NCBI RefSeq assembly: GCF_029168945.1
Contig: NC_083608.1
Location: 21,036,136-21,100,135 of the forward strand
Source: Cannabis sativa
Taxonomy: Eukaryota; Streptophyta; Magnoliopsida; Rosales; Cannabaceae
Reading direction: 5' to 3'
DNA: 64,000 nucleotides
Made by a program: the position numbers and the translations under genes. The first letter of the stretch is position 1; each line of letters opens with the position of its first letter. This document shows positions 12,725-23,420 of this stretch, piece by piece. Under the pieces are notes generated by a model, which saw only the letters and a program-made list of their open reading frames with translations, did not search any database and was not told the origin of the DNA.

Positions 12725-14634
12725 TGTTGGGTTTTATGCCCTAAATAAAACTCATTTCATATAATCAGATTTACTTATTAATAAAGATCAGAAATAACAT
12801 TTTATGTTGCATGGTTCACATAATTTATTTCATGATTATATGTATATAATGTATGAATTCTTTTTAAGTCCAGAACATATGAGTTGGTTAAAGATTATAG
12901 TGTTGTCAGCACAGTGGAATATAATCTTAAATTATATGTTCAAAAGTTGATTCCCTGATTTGTCAGAACACTGGATTTAGACTGACATGGTATAATCAGC
13001 GATAGGTATTCTTACACCTTGGAAAAGTGTTATGTCCTTTCCAGGACATTGGCAAAGTTTACCAGTATCGGATGTATGGAGTATACATCGGAAGGGACCG
13101 ATATTGAACTTTGATTAGATATGTTAAAATTTACCGTAATATCTATTCAATTCAACATCAACTGTTGATCCTAGATCACATGATCGAAATCCTGATATGG
13201 TTAGGCTCAATCTCAAGAGTGTTATTCGTGTTCTTTGATTTGTAAGTTAACCCTACTTTTGGGTTAGGGTGATACTTACATTTTGGGAACACGGTAATGC
13301 AATTGAGTGGGAGCGCTAACATAAATATGGAATCTATAGCTTCTATCTGGCAAATAGAAGTAAATGATGATTTCCTTCGAGCTTAACCAAACGAAGATAA
13401 ATGGTGGAGATCTCATTTCACTTAGGTGAAATATCATTTATACAGGGTTAAGTGTTTTAAGGATAAAATACATTGTAGGGTGTTACGGTAATTTAATCCT
13501 GTACAGTGTAAATCATCTATATAGAGGATCATTGATCACATTAGGGTTATAACAATGGATAACTAATGACGTGTCTATATCGTGGAACATATAGAGCGTT
13601 TCTATATGACTGAGAGTGCAATTCCAAGTTCTAAGTGTGGATTCAATGAGGAATTAATAAGTTAGGGAATTTACTTGGTAAATTCGGTTCGACTTATTGG
13701 AAGCTCGGTTATATAGACCCATGGTCCCCATACTAGTTGAGACCATACTGCTTGTAAGACTCAGTTAATTGATTTTAATTAATCAATTATAATTCTAAAA
13801 GTTAGACTATGTCTACTTTATGAATTCTCACAGTTTAAGGATGAAATCGTAAAGAAAAGGGTTTCTAGGTTTAATTATTAATTAAGAGACTTTGTATGTC
13901 TAATTAATAATTATTTTAAATGACAATATTATTTAATAATCTATTTTAGTTATTAAATAATTAGTTTTGGCATTTAAATGATTAGAATTGGAAAAATGGT
14001 ATTTTTGGAGAAATTGAAATAAAATTGAGGAAACTGCAAAATCCAAGTGAGGCCCATATCACCCTATGGCCGGCACCTCTTTGTGTGTTTCCCAATTATT
14101 ATTTTCAATTTTAATTGCCATGTAATTGCTAATCAAAGCCTAGCAAAAATAGGAAAGTGGTTGATCACACTAAATAAGGCAGTTAATTGATTACACAGTA
14201 ATTAAGGAAACTGTTTTATTTGGAAAGTTGTGCTCTCCCTTCTCCCTATATAAAGCAACCTTTGTTCTCTTCTCTTATAAGCCATAAGCCACGAAATTCA
14301 AGAGAGAAAAAGAGAGAAAAATTCAAAATCCTTGTGAGATGAGTAGTGCCCACACACATCAAGTGGTATCTCAATCATAGTATGTAAGACTATGGAATTT
14401 CTGCATCAAAGAAGGAGAAAAGAAGATCCAGGTTCAGATCTTGGTGATGCTCTGCTACAGAAAGGAATCAAGGGCTAGAGATCTGAACGGAAGGAGTCAT
14501 ATTATTCCGCTGCACCCACTGTAAGGTTTTCTAACTTTATATGTGTTTATTTTCATTGTTTTAGAATTCATATTAGGTTGTTAATCCAACATACTTGTTA
14601 GTAAATCTAGATCCTGGTAAAATAATTTCCAACA
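12725..14634 (+). mobile_element. Element A 5' LTR
   Basis: 1910 bp, TGTTGGGTTTTATGCCC to AATTTCCAACA. A TATA box (TATATAAAG, 14247-14255) is followed by a CT-rich start region (TTCTCTTCTC), the expected promoter layout. TGGCCGGCACC (14067-14077) and GAGGCCCA lie upstream, variants of the promoter-proximal motifs in the other family LTRs. Confidence 0.92.
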
Positions 14635-14636
14635 AC

Positions 14637-14654
14637 TGGCACCAGAGCCATGGT
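14637..14654 (+). other. Primer-binding site of A (tRNA-Met type, imperfect)
   Basis: TGGCACCAGAGCCATGGT starts two bases after the LTR. It matches the plant initiator tRNA-Met complement TGGTATCAGAGCCAGGTT at most positions, with mismatches at 4, 6, 15 and 17. Confidence 0.8.
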
Positions 14655-17600
14655 AATGATTTAGTTTCATGTCATATGAATTAAAACGATGATTTGCATG
14701 ATTCTGTGTTGATTTGGATGGTTTCATGTTGGTTTATGTGTTGTTTGATGAATGTTGATGTTGTACAGTTTCGTTTTCCATGAAATATATTTTTTCAATT
14801 TTTGAAAATATTTTATTTGGATTCCTTGTGAAAAATTGAGCAATTTTCGTTTTTACGGAACTCGATTCCGATAAAAATTGAGAAAGATATGAATTTTGGA
14901 AGATTGGAAATCATGGTTGCTGCATGCAGCCTATCCTGGCAGTTCCCCACAAATTGCGAATTTTTGAGGTTTTTTTCCCCAAAAATCCAATTTTTTCATG
15001 GGATTGTTTCCCAAAATTTATTTTTCCAATTTTAAATATTTCTAAATTGAAATGTTTCCAATTTTAAATATTTTCAATTTGGAATTTTTCCAATTTTTAA
15101 ATATTTCTATTTTGGAATGTTTCCAATTTTAAATATTTCCTATTATGGTCAGATTTAAAAATTTGTTAACTTCTTTAATATTTATTTATTATTTAATTAT
15201 AAGATTAGATATTTTGATATTTAAGATATTTTAAATTAAAAGATAACTTTGTCTTTTTATTTAAAATATTATATTAAAATTATCTTATATGACAAATTAA
15301 ATAATTAATAAATTTGAAATTAACATAGATATTTTTATAGATATACTTACCATAATGTTTTTCAAATTCAAAAATTTGTTATTTTGTTAAATATTTAATT
15401 ATTTATAAATTATAAGTATAAAAATGATATTTTTTCTATATATATTATTTTTTCCTTATTATAAATTTATAAATCATATCTTAAATATTTAAATAACATA
15501 GATATTTTTGTAGAGATTTGAATATTGCTTAATTTGAGATATTTTGACATACAATTATGGTAATTATTATTCATTTATTATTTTATTCCTAAAATAATAA
15601 TTATCTAACCAAATCTATTTTAAAATTGGTTTATTTTATTAAATTATAAGATCTGAAAGTGATATTGGAGATTCTTTCCTTTCAAATCATTGATCTTATT
15701 AGATATTTAATTTAATTTTGATTCAAATAAACCTAGATATTTTAAAATTAGTTTCCTTTATTTGGTTGGTTTAAGAATAATAATTTAATTATATTAATAT
15801 CTTATTTTCACATCTGTTACATGGACAATGTTTGTTTATTAATATTGTTTATTCAAAACTTTTTAACAAACCTATTATTTATCTGATCTTAATTGGTATG
15901 ATTAACTTGTTGACAGATCATGATCCAATGATCTAATTTTAATCATAGTCCAATTGACGATAGATCTTATAAATAATTTGTAACAGGTAAATTTTGTACT
16001 TCTTTCATCTGTGTAAACCTAGTAACATGATAGGGCCCATCCAAATCATTTGACCTGTGTGAGCCTATATGTTTGCTTTTGGGCTTAGATGCATATAGGA
16101 AGCCCATTTAAGTTTTTACTAAGTAAATGGACTAGGTTGCTAAAATAAATTTTTGACATAAGGAAATTTATTTAGGTCCAATTAGATTTGGGCTTATTCA
16201 ATGAATAACAATTGTTTATTTAAAGGTTAAATTCATCTCTTTTGGGCCTTGTGTGAGAGTTGGGGGCCATAGAAGTGGGTACGACATACTGAACCCAGCT
16301 CTCCCTCACATGAACTACCCCAATTGTGAAGGCCCATTTGTCTTATTTAAATAATTGTATTAGGTTAATTATATTAGTCTAACCTAATTAAAATTGAATT
16401 AGCAACATAATTAACTTTTAAAATATATGAAATTTATTTTTCATGTAATATTTTAAAGTTAATTTTAGAAAAACACGTAGTCAATGATATATTCTAGATA
16501 GTTATTTCTAGTACTAGTTATTATTTCTAATATTAAATAGGAAAATATCATTGATTGTGAAATTAACTGTCTCATAATTAATTTTGGTACAATCTAAGTT
16601 TAGAATATTTTCCTAGTATTAAACTAGAATTAATAATTAAGTTTCCTCTTTACTTAATTATTTATTTCTTGAATTTAATACATTTAATTAAATTAAAAAT
16701 TTCAATATCTAAGTTGATTTTCATCATGATACTTTAGTATTGTTATTTTCATGTTATTTAATTAAAGTTGAAAATTATTTTAAGTTTGAAATCTTATTAC
16801 AGAATAACTTAAGTTTGAATAATTTTCAAAATATATTTTATTTTATTTTATTAATCATTTCCCAAAATTTCGAAATTGCATCACCTTGATGCAGAAATTT
16901 CGAATTTTATTTGAAAAATAGATTAAAGTTGAAAATTATTTATTTAATTTTGGACCAACTTAAATCAGTGACTTTTTCATTTAATGGTTAATTAAAATAA
17001 ATGAACTAAAATATATTATAATTAGAAATTGGATTAATTAGTCAATGAAAGTCTAGATAGATATTATCTGTTTTGCTTGAAGTATTTTTCTAGTATATTT
17101 AATTAAATAGAAAATTAATATTTAAGTTGATTTTTTAATCATGATACTTAAATATTTGAAATTTTTCTTAGATATTTAATTAAATAGGGAAATTATATTT
17201 TTTTGTTGAAAATTAATTTTTATTAATTTTGGGCCAACATAAAATTAGAGTAATTTTCCAGGATTTATTTTATTTTATTTTAAAGCATTTTCGAAAGTAG
17301 TATTCTTATACAGTTCATTTTTCGAAATGCAATATATATTTATAGAAAATTAAATTTGAGTTGTAAATTAATTTAAATTAATTTTGAAACAACTTAAATT
17401 GAATAATTTTCTAAATATTTATGGAAAGTATTACTAAGATGGAAATAATTCACGTTATTTTCATATCCATCTAAGTATAATTTATAAATATTAAATTAAA
17501 ATTTATATTTGGAATTTTTCATTCTAAATTGGAAATTTTAATTAAATAAATATATATTTAAAATAAATATTAGAAGAAAATACAACCCTTCATTAAATAA

Positions 17601-17660
17601 TGAGCTTTATTATAAGGATATTCGATCTCCATTGTTGGTTTTACATAACTATTATTTTAG
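14655..17660 (+). other. Element A leader region, AT-rich, non-coding
   Basis: No gag can be recognised. Contents: a minisatellite of four 32-33 bp units (15023-15150), long AT-rich stretches related to those of B and F, and the conserved block at about 16237-16345. The opposite-strand counterparts are B 8947-9062 and F 60722-60836. Confidence 0.7.
15023..15150 (+). repeat. Minisatellite, four units of 32-33 bp
   Basis: Units beginning TTTCCAATTTTAAATATTT start at 15023, 15055, 15087 and 15120. It lies about 370 bp after the primer-binding site of A and I did not see it in B or F. Confidence 0.8.
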
Positions 17661-17925
17661 TGAGTAATCCTCCCTAATGGAGGAACATTCATTAGCAAGT
17701 TAGCACCGTTTAATCTCGAAAGATAAGTAATCTTGTAAGTTTTTTTTTTATATAGTTTATGACCACCCTAATGGTGGCGACTGTATAAGACTTGCAAGAA
17801 TATGAAACAATGGTGGAAGCTCATAAGATAGAATAGCCTTGACTCTCGCCTAAACGGGACAACGCGGATTCACATCTTGATCGAATAAAAGGTTGCTAGA
17901 ATGTTTGACATTTTAGATGAGCTGA
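17661..17925 (+). other. Element A hairpin series, first three members
   Basis: Stem-loops at 17668-17684 (stem TCCTCC, loop CTAAT), 17763-17777 (stem CCACC, loop CTAAT) and 17844-17859 (stem TCTCG with one G-T wobble, loop CCTAAA). The rest of the series continues after G1, at 22991. Confidence 0.6.
17921..17925. repeat. Target-site duplication of G1 (GCTGA)
   Basis: GCTGA precedes G1 and recurs at 22956-22960 after it. The rejoined sequence GAGCTGACAACTC corresponds to GAGTTGTCAGCTC in B and F. Confidence 0.95.
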
Positions 17926-19232
17926 TGTTGCGATATTTTTGCACACGCAAGTGTACGTATCGTTTAAAGTAGTAGACTCACTAGGAGTGAGGTCGATCCC
18001 ACAGGGAGTGTAGTTAAGTACGTTAAAATTAAACTTTTACTTCTATTTAGTTAAATAAAAAATAAAGAAAGAATTAAGAATAAGAAACTAGTAAGAAACA
18101 ATTATACAAGAAAATTGAAAGTTAATAAAAACTAGGGCTTCGATTTCAATTGTTTCTATTGAATATGACCTAATATGATTATTTTCCTAATATTAATTTC
18201 TATGCAATAGCAGGTTTACTAAGGTAATTTATAGTCTTCTCAGATATATAAATCTCAATTACATGCAAACTTTCTACTCTCGTGATAAATTTAACATGCA
18301 CCAGGCATTAAACACAGAAACCCTATAAGCTATCTAAACCATATAGGTACTCTCGTCCTATATCGAAATTCAGTTCTATTTTACTATAGCATATTTGACA
18401 CTCACTTCTCAGATCTCGCATCAAACTCATAGACAGATAATTGGTGATCAAGCAATTAAAAGTAATTAAGCACAAATAAAATAGAATACATAGAAATTAG
18501 AGGGAAAATAAATCATATTAAAACCATAAACAACGTCAAACAATATCCATCTAACCCTAATAAAGTGTTTAGCTACTCATGTTTATGAGAGCACAATCAC
18601 ACATATTAACTTTAAGAAAAGACATGAAAATAGAGAAGAGAAGAATGTTGAAAACCCTCTGAAGAATGCCTCCAATATTGCAGTTGATCTCTCCACTTTG
18701 CATCTGTACTCTCTCTGTTTTTCTCTCTAAAATTGCTTTATGAAATCAACTCCATTCTTCCCTTTATATAGGCATTGAAGGCCTAAAAATATGGAAAAAA
18801 ATGCAATATTTAAATTCTCATTCGGATTTAAATTTTTGGGAAACCTCAAACGAGATATTTTTTTTCTGCTGCGTTGACTGATAGTATTTTGGCCATAACT
18901 CTCTCAATATTGCTCGGAATCGGACGATTCAAGATGTTCCGGAAAGATAAAAGAGAGATCTAGAACTTTCATGTTTTGACTTTTTCCAAAATCCAATCAC
19001 AACACCGTAGAATTCAGGCTTGAAGTTTCGGCTTCCACAATTTTCTCTATTTTAAATATCATGATATTTTTATCTTTTTCCCATCTTTTTCTCTGATATT
19101 TTTCTAATCTTCTTCTATTTTAAATCTGTAAAAATAAAAGATAACAAGCGTAAAAATGCTCCAAACACGATTAAAACTTAATTAAAAATATACTAAACTT
19201 AATCTAAAATTAATACTAAAAATAACCTAACA
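17926..19232 (-). mobile_element. G1 3' LTR
   Basis: 1307 bp, beginning TGTTAGG and ending GCAACA in element sense. A minus-strand TATA box (CCTATATAAAGGG) lies at about 18760-18772. A 7-bp hairpin (ATATAGG) with loop TACTCTCGT lies near 18343-18365. Confidence 0.9.
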
Positions 19233-19234
19233 AA

Positions 19235-19250
19235 TTCCCCCAAACTAAGC
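19235..19250 (-). other. Polypurine tract of G1
   Basis: The minus strand reads TTAGTTTGGGGGAATT directly upstream of the 3' LTR. Near-copies of the TTTGGGGG core recur at about 19913-19925 and 20474-20487. Confidence 0.85.
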
Positions 19251-20672
19251 TTTTACTCGTCCTCGAGTAAAACACTAAATAAACATTAAACAAGTCAATC
19301 TCCAAAACATGAGTAATTTTCAAGTAGCTTCAATAACATGATTATGAAAAAAATTCACTTATGCATATAATCCAGAATTTCAGTTCAATTACACCCTTGA
19401 CAGATTTCAATTTATTTTCATTTAGCTCATAAAACCATATAATGCAATTAACTAACAATTAAACCACTTTATGCATGCCAATTAAAATCATCAATCCACT
19501 AACCCGAAATTCCATATGCTTGCAATACTTACTATTCTCCACTAATATAGATTAATGCACAACTAAGAATCAGAAGGTCTTTCTAGGATTGTAATGTTAG
19601 GCTTAGGGTAAAGGTAGATGAAATGGTCATTTAGGCTTGTCTATACCATGAGCTTCTCCAATCATGTCACCCAAAATATTTTTTACACAATCCCAATACC
19701 CCTTTTTCTAATTACTTGAGAGATATTGATTTTTTTTTTCAACAAAATTGTAACAACTTTATATTTATCTTTTCTTTTTTTCTAGATTTGACGCTGATTG
19801 TCAGATTTTTCTTTTCTTTTCTTTTTTCAAGTTGTTTCCAATCAAATTTTTTTTCACATTCTCCCAATTTTCACACTTTTTTCACACACATACAACAAAT
19901 TTCTCATCTAAATTCCCCCAAACTAAAGATCTACTTATGGTATAATTAGGGTTAAATATTTTGGATATTCATGGGTTTATCTTTTTAGGCTCAATATGTG
20001 TAGAACAAAGAATAGGTTAAGGCTCAAAAAGGGTAAATAAGATAAAATTTAAGGGATGGCTTGAAAGGCACAATCGATCCAAAAATTGCCTAAATCACTT
20101 TCCTAGTCATGCATAATTTATTATTTCGCCTCAAATAGCAAGCAAGCAAGTTCTAGAATTTATTTCAAACAACTTTCCATATGTCCCAATTAGCATACAT
20201 AAATCAATTCAATTATTAGAAAATTACTTAATATGATTCCACATTCTTTTAAAAATAAAATTAAAATTAGTCAAGAATGTGATATCACCAAGCACACGGA
20301 TTTTTCGAAAAATAAATGAACTTTTCAAATCATTCTATCTACCTACTTTCTAATTGACTCATATTAAGAAAATTGACTCAAAACAATAAAACTAAAAACT
20401 AAAAATTAAAAATTAAAAGACATAAAACTTTAAAAAAAAAAAAAAAACTCAAAATAAAAATTAAGTCACTCCTCCCCCCAAACTAAAGTGACACATTGTC
20501 CCCAATGTGACATTAAAGAAAAAGGAAAGGAAACTTACCTGAGCACCACATCAACAAGCGGTTGACGCCCGTAATAAGCGTCATGCAAGACAACTTGAAA
20601 ATTGTTATTGTACTTGCCTTCAAGCTTGGCAAGCGATGAGTTTGAATCAAAGTCAGTACCAACAACATAAGA
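19251..20672 (-). other. G1 3' non-coding region with repeated polypurine tracts and a splice-donor-like site
   Basis: About 1.4 kb without a credible ORF, yet closely similar to G2 53930-55160. It includes two extra TTTGGGGG tracts and, at 20533-20543 on the minus strand, CTCAGGTAAGT, a perfect plant 5' splice-site consensus. A+T homopolymers lie at about 19730-19870 and 20430-20450. Short frames such as 19716-19949 are low complexity. Confidence 0.65.
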
Positions 20673-21482
20673 CTATCGATAATGAGCTTGGGGAGAAGCC
20701 TTTTGTAGCTTGTAGAGGATATAATATGGTGTTGATGACATATATGGATCCATTGGTGGTTTATTTGTCAATATCATTGATGCAGTTGAATCAATGATGT
20801 CATGTTCTTCCTCATCCTCCAATGTCACAGTATCTACACTTTCATCCAACAACCCTTCTTCTTGTTGCTCACTCTCCACTTGGCTATCCATACCCTTGCT
20901 TGTGATTTCATATTCAATGAGTTCCTCTTCACAAGGATCTTGATCTTCAATTGTAGGCTCATTATCTTCCTTGTATTCAACTAATGACCCTTCTTCATTG
21001 TAGCAATAACTCTCATAGCTTTCATTATTGGAGTTATTACATTCTGAATTATGAGCCACTAAATTATCACATAAGGATCTCACCATGTCTGTTAAGCGAT
21101 TAATCTCTCCTGGAAGTGATTGCATAAGTGCTAGTAGTTGTTCCTCTTTTTCAGTTTGTTGGGATGAATTTGGGCAATAAGGTGGGTATTGGTGACTCCA
21201 ACCCTGAAGTGATGGATCCCAATGCCAGTCGTAATCAAAATCTGCCATGTTATTCAACAGATTTATTACATCATTGCCTCTCATTAATAGAGGTGCTCCA
21301 GTTGCCTCTGCTCCATAATCAACCCAGCTTCTTGTTTCATTATCAAGTCCATTATAAAATAGCCACGTAAAACACCCACTTGAGAAAGTGGGATAACATC
21401 TCTCTCCATACTCTTTAAATCTCCTCCAAGCATAATAGAATGGTTCATTGTGTTGTTGGACAAAATCCTCAAGATATAGCAT
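20673..21482 (-). CDS. G1 gag-derived protein with acidic tail
   Basis: 269 codons from an ATG about 140 bp after the primer-binding site. Residues 1-90 (FYYAWRRFKEYGERC, FYNGLDNETRSWVD, ATGAPLLMRGNDV) match the pattern of the Athila-type Retrotrans_gag C-terminal half; compare [16 protein letters not shown] in G2. Residues about 108-145 are probably helical. Residues about 155-235 are strongly acidic and replace the zinc knuckle and protease of G2. There is no catalytic domain, signal peptide or membrane segment. The frame ends in TAG, but 45 further codons stay open in frame and end at the splice-donor-like site, so the TAG may be a recent nonsense change. A structural or RNA-binding-partner role is likely; a specific function is unknown. 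Confidence 0.75.
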   Translation of the reverse strand: MLYLEDFVQQHNEPFYYAWRRFKEYGERCYPTFSSGCFTWLFYNGLDNETRSWVDYGAEATGAPLLMRGNDVINLLNNMADFDYDWHWDPSLQGWSHQYPPYCPNSSQQTEKEEQLLALMQSLPGEINRLTDMVRSLCDNLVAHNSECNNSNNESYESYCYNEEGSLVEYKEDNEPTIEDQDPCEEELIEYEITSKGMDSQVESEQQEEGLLDESVDTVTLEDEEEHDIIDSTASMILTNKPPMDPYMSSTPYYILYKLQKASPQAHYR

Positions 21483-21624
21483 CTGGATTTATCTTTCAGG
21501 TCAAACTCATCAGTAAAACATTAGTAAAATTAAATAAAACTAAATTAGTACTGAAAAGATAAAAATTTGAAAAAAAAAAACCAAATTAGAAAAAAATTTA
21601 ATTTTTAATAATATTAACTATCAC

Positions 21625-21642
21625 TCCCCGGCAACGGCGCCA
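21625..21642 (-). other. Primer-binding site of G1 (tRNA-Asp)
   Basis: Minus strand TGGCGCCGTTGCCGGGG, complementary to the 3' end of plant tRNA-Asp(GTC), a few bases after the 5' LTR. This primer is usual for Athila-group elements. Confidence 0.92.
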
Positions 21643-21648
21643 AAAACT

Positions 21649-22955
21649 TGTTGCGATATTTTTGCACACGCAAGTGTACGTATCGTTTAAAGTAGTAGAC
21701 TCACTAGGAGTGAGGTCGATCCCACAGGGAGTGTAGTTAAGTACGTTAAAATTAAACTTTTACTTCTATTTAGTTAAATAAAAAATAAAGAAAGAATTAA
21801 GAATAAGAAACTAGTAAGAAACAATTATACAAGAAAATTGAAAGTTAATAAAAACTAGGGCTTCGATTTCAATTGTTTCTATTGAATATGACCTAATATG
21901 ATTATTTTCCTAATATTAATTTCTATGCAATAGCAGGTTTACTAAGGTAATTTATAGTCTTCTCAGATATATAAATCTCAATTACATGCAAACTTTCTAC
22001 TCTCGTGATAAATTTAACATGCAACAAGCATTAAACACAGAAACCCTATAAGCTATCTAAACCATATAGGTACTCTCGTCCTATATCGAAATTCAGTTCT
22101 ATTTTACTATAGCATATTTGACACTCACTTCTCAGATCTCGCATCAAACTCATAGACAGATAATTGGTGATCAAGCAATTAAAAGTAATTAAGCACAAAT
22201 AAAATAGAATACATAGAAATTAGAGGGAAAATAAATCATATTAAAACCATAAACAATGTCAAACAATATCCATCTAACCCTAATAAAGTGTTTAGCTACT
22301 CATGTTTATGAGAGCACAATCACACATATTAACTTTAAGAAAAGACATGAAAATAGAGAAGAGAAGAATGTTGAAAACCCTCTGAAGAATGCCTCCAATA
22401 TTGCAGTTGATCTCTCCACTTTGCATCTGTACTCTCTCTGTTTTTCTCTCTAAAATTGCTTTATGAAATCAACTCCATTCTTCCCTTTATATAGGCATTG
22501 AAGGCCTAAAAATATGGAAAAAAACGCAATATTTAAATTCTCATTCGGATTTAAATTTTTGGGAAACCTCAAACGAGATATTTTTTTTTTGCTGCGTTGA
22601 CTGATAGTATTTTGGCCATAACTCTCTCAATATTGCTCGGAATCGGACGATTCAAGATGTTCCGGAAAGATAAAAGAGAGATCTAGAACTTTCATGTTTT
22701 AACTTTTTCCAAAAGCCAATCACAACACCGTCGAATTCAGGCTTGAAGTTTTGGCTTCCACAATTTTCTCTATTTTAAATATCATGATATTTTTATCTTT
22801 TTCCCATCTTTTTCTCTGATATTTTTCTAATCTTCTTCTATTTTAAATCTGTAAAAATAAAAGATAACAAGCGTAAAAATGCTCCAAACACGATTAAAAC
22901 TTAATTAAAAATATACTAAACTTAATCTAAAATTAATACTAAAAATAACCTAACA
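21649..22955 (-). mobile_element. G1 5' LTR
   Basis: Same length (1307 bp) as the 3' LTR and nearly identical. Differences include AACAAGC for ACCAGGC near 22022 and TTTTAACTT for TTTTGACTT near 22700. TATA-like box at about 22485-22495 on the minus strand. Confidence 0.92.
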
Positions 22956-22960
22956 GCTGA

Positions 22961-23420
22961 CAACTCTATTCAATGAATGATAGCTTTGACTCTCGCCTAA
23001 ACGGGACACTGATATCACTTTGTTGAAAACCTTGGAAATTATTTAGGATTGTATGTTTTAGTATTTTCACTTGTCATTCCTACTTGCTATGTGCTTCATA
23101 ATTTCTGAATTGTGTATGAATTTGTATTGAACCATGTTATTTTCTGTTATTAAATTGTAGTTTAATTTCGAATCTTCATTGTTGGTCTAACTTGATTTGT
23201 TTTTCTAATGAGATAAATCCCTAATGGATTTTCACCATTAGACTAACATAATAGTGTTAGATCTCGAAAGATAAATATTGTATATGCAACATCTAGCTGT
23301 TCATCAATTGATGACACCTTAGACTAGTGTTTTACAATATGAAACAAGAAGATTGTATAAATAAGATTACTTTGACTCTCGCTAATCGGAGCATCGTTGG
23401 ATTCTTATTTAAAACGAAAT
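22961..23420 (+). other. Element A hairpin series, last three members
   Basis: Stem-loops at 22991-23006 (stem TCTCG, loop CCTAAA), 23215-23231 (stem AAATCC, loop CTAAT) and about 23379-23389 (loop CTAAT, stem degenerate here but paired in B and F). Confidence 0.55.

Larger units (their letters stand above)
17926..22955 (-). mobile_element. Element G1: non-autonomous Athila-like Ty3/gypsy element with one ORF
   Basis: 5030 bp, minus orientation. LTRs of 1307 bp each (17926-19232 and 21649-22955), duplication GCTGA, a perfect 17-base tRNA-Asp-type primer-binding match and a polypurine tract. Its single ORF (20673-21482) resembles the C-terminal half of an Athila-type gag. There is no protease, RT, RNase H or integrase. 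I count 8-9 LTR differences, so it is young. LTRs and 3' region are closely related to G2, making it a derivative of the same lineage that relies on trans-acting proteins. Confidence 0.93.

Noticed and set aside
14637..14654. tRNA gene at the primer-binding sites
   Set aside because: Only the 3' tRNA complement is present; no cloverleaf or promoter boxes are visible.
22256..22453. Small ORF in the G1 LTR
   Set aside because: It is on the strand opposite to the element's transcription, inside an LTR, and its copy in the other LTR (18550-18730) adds no evidence.
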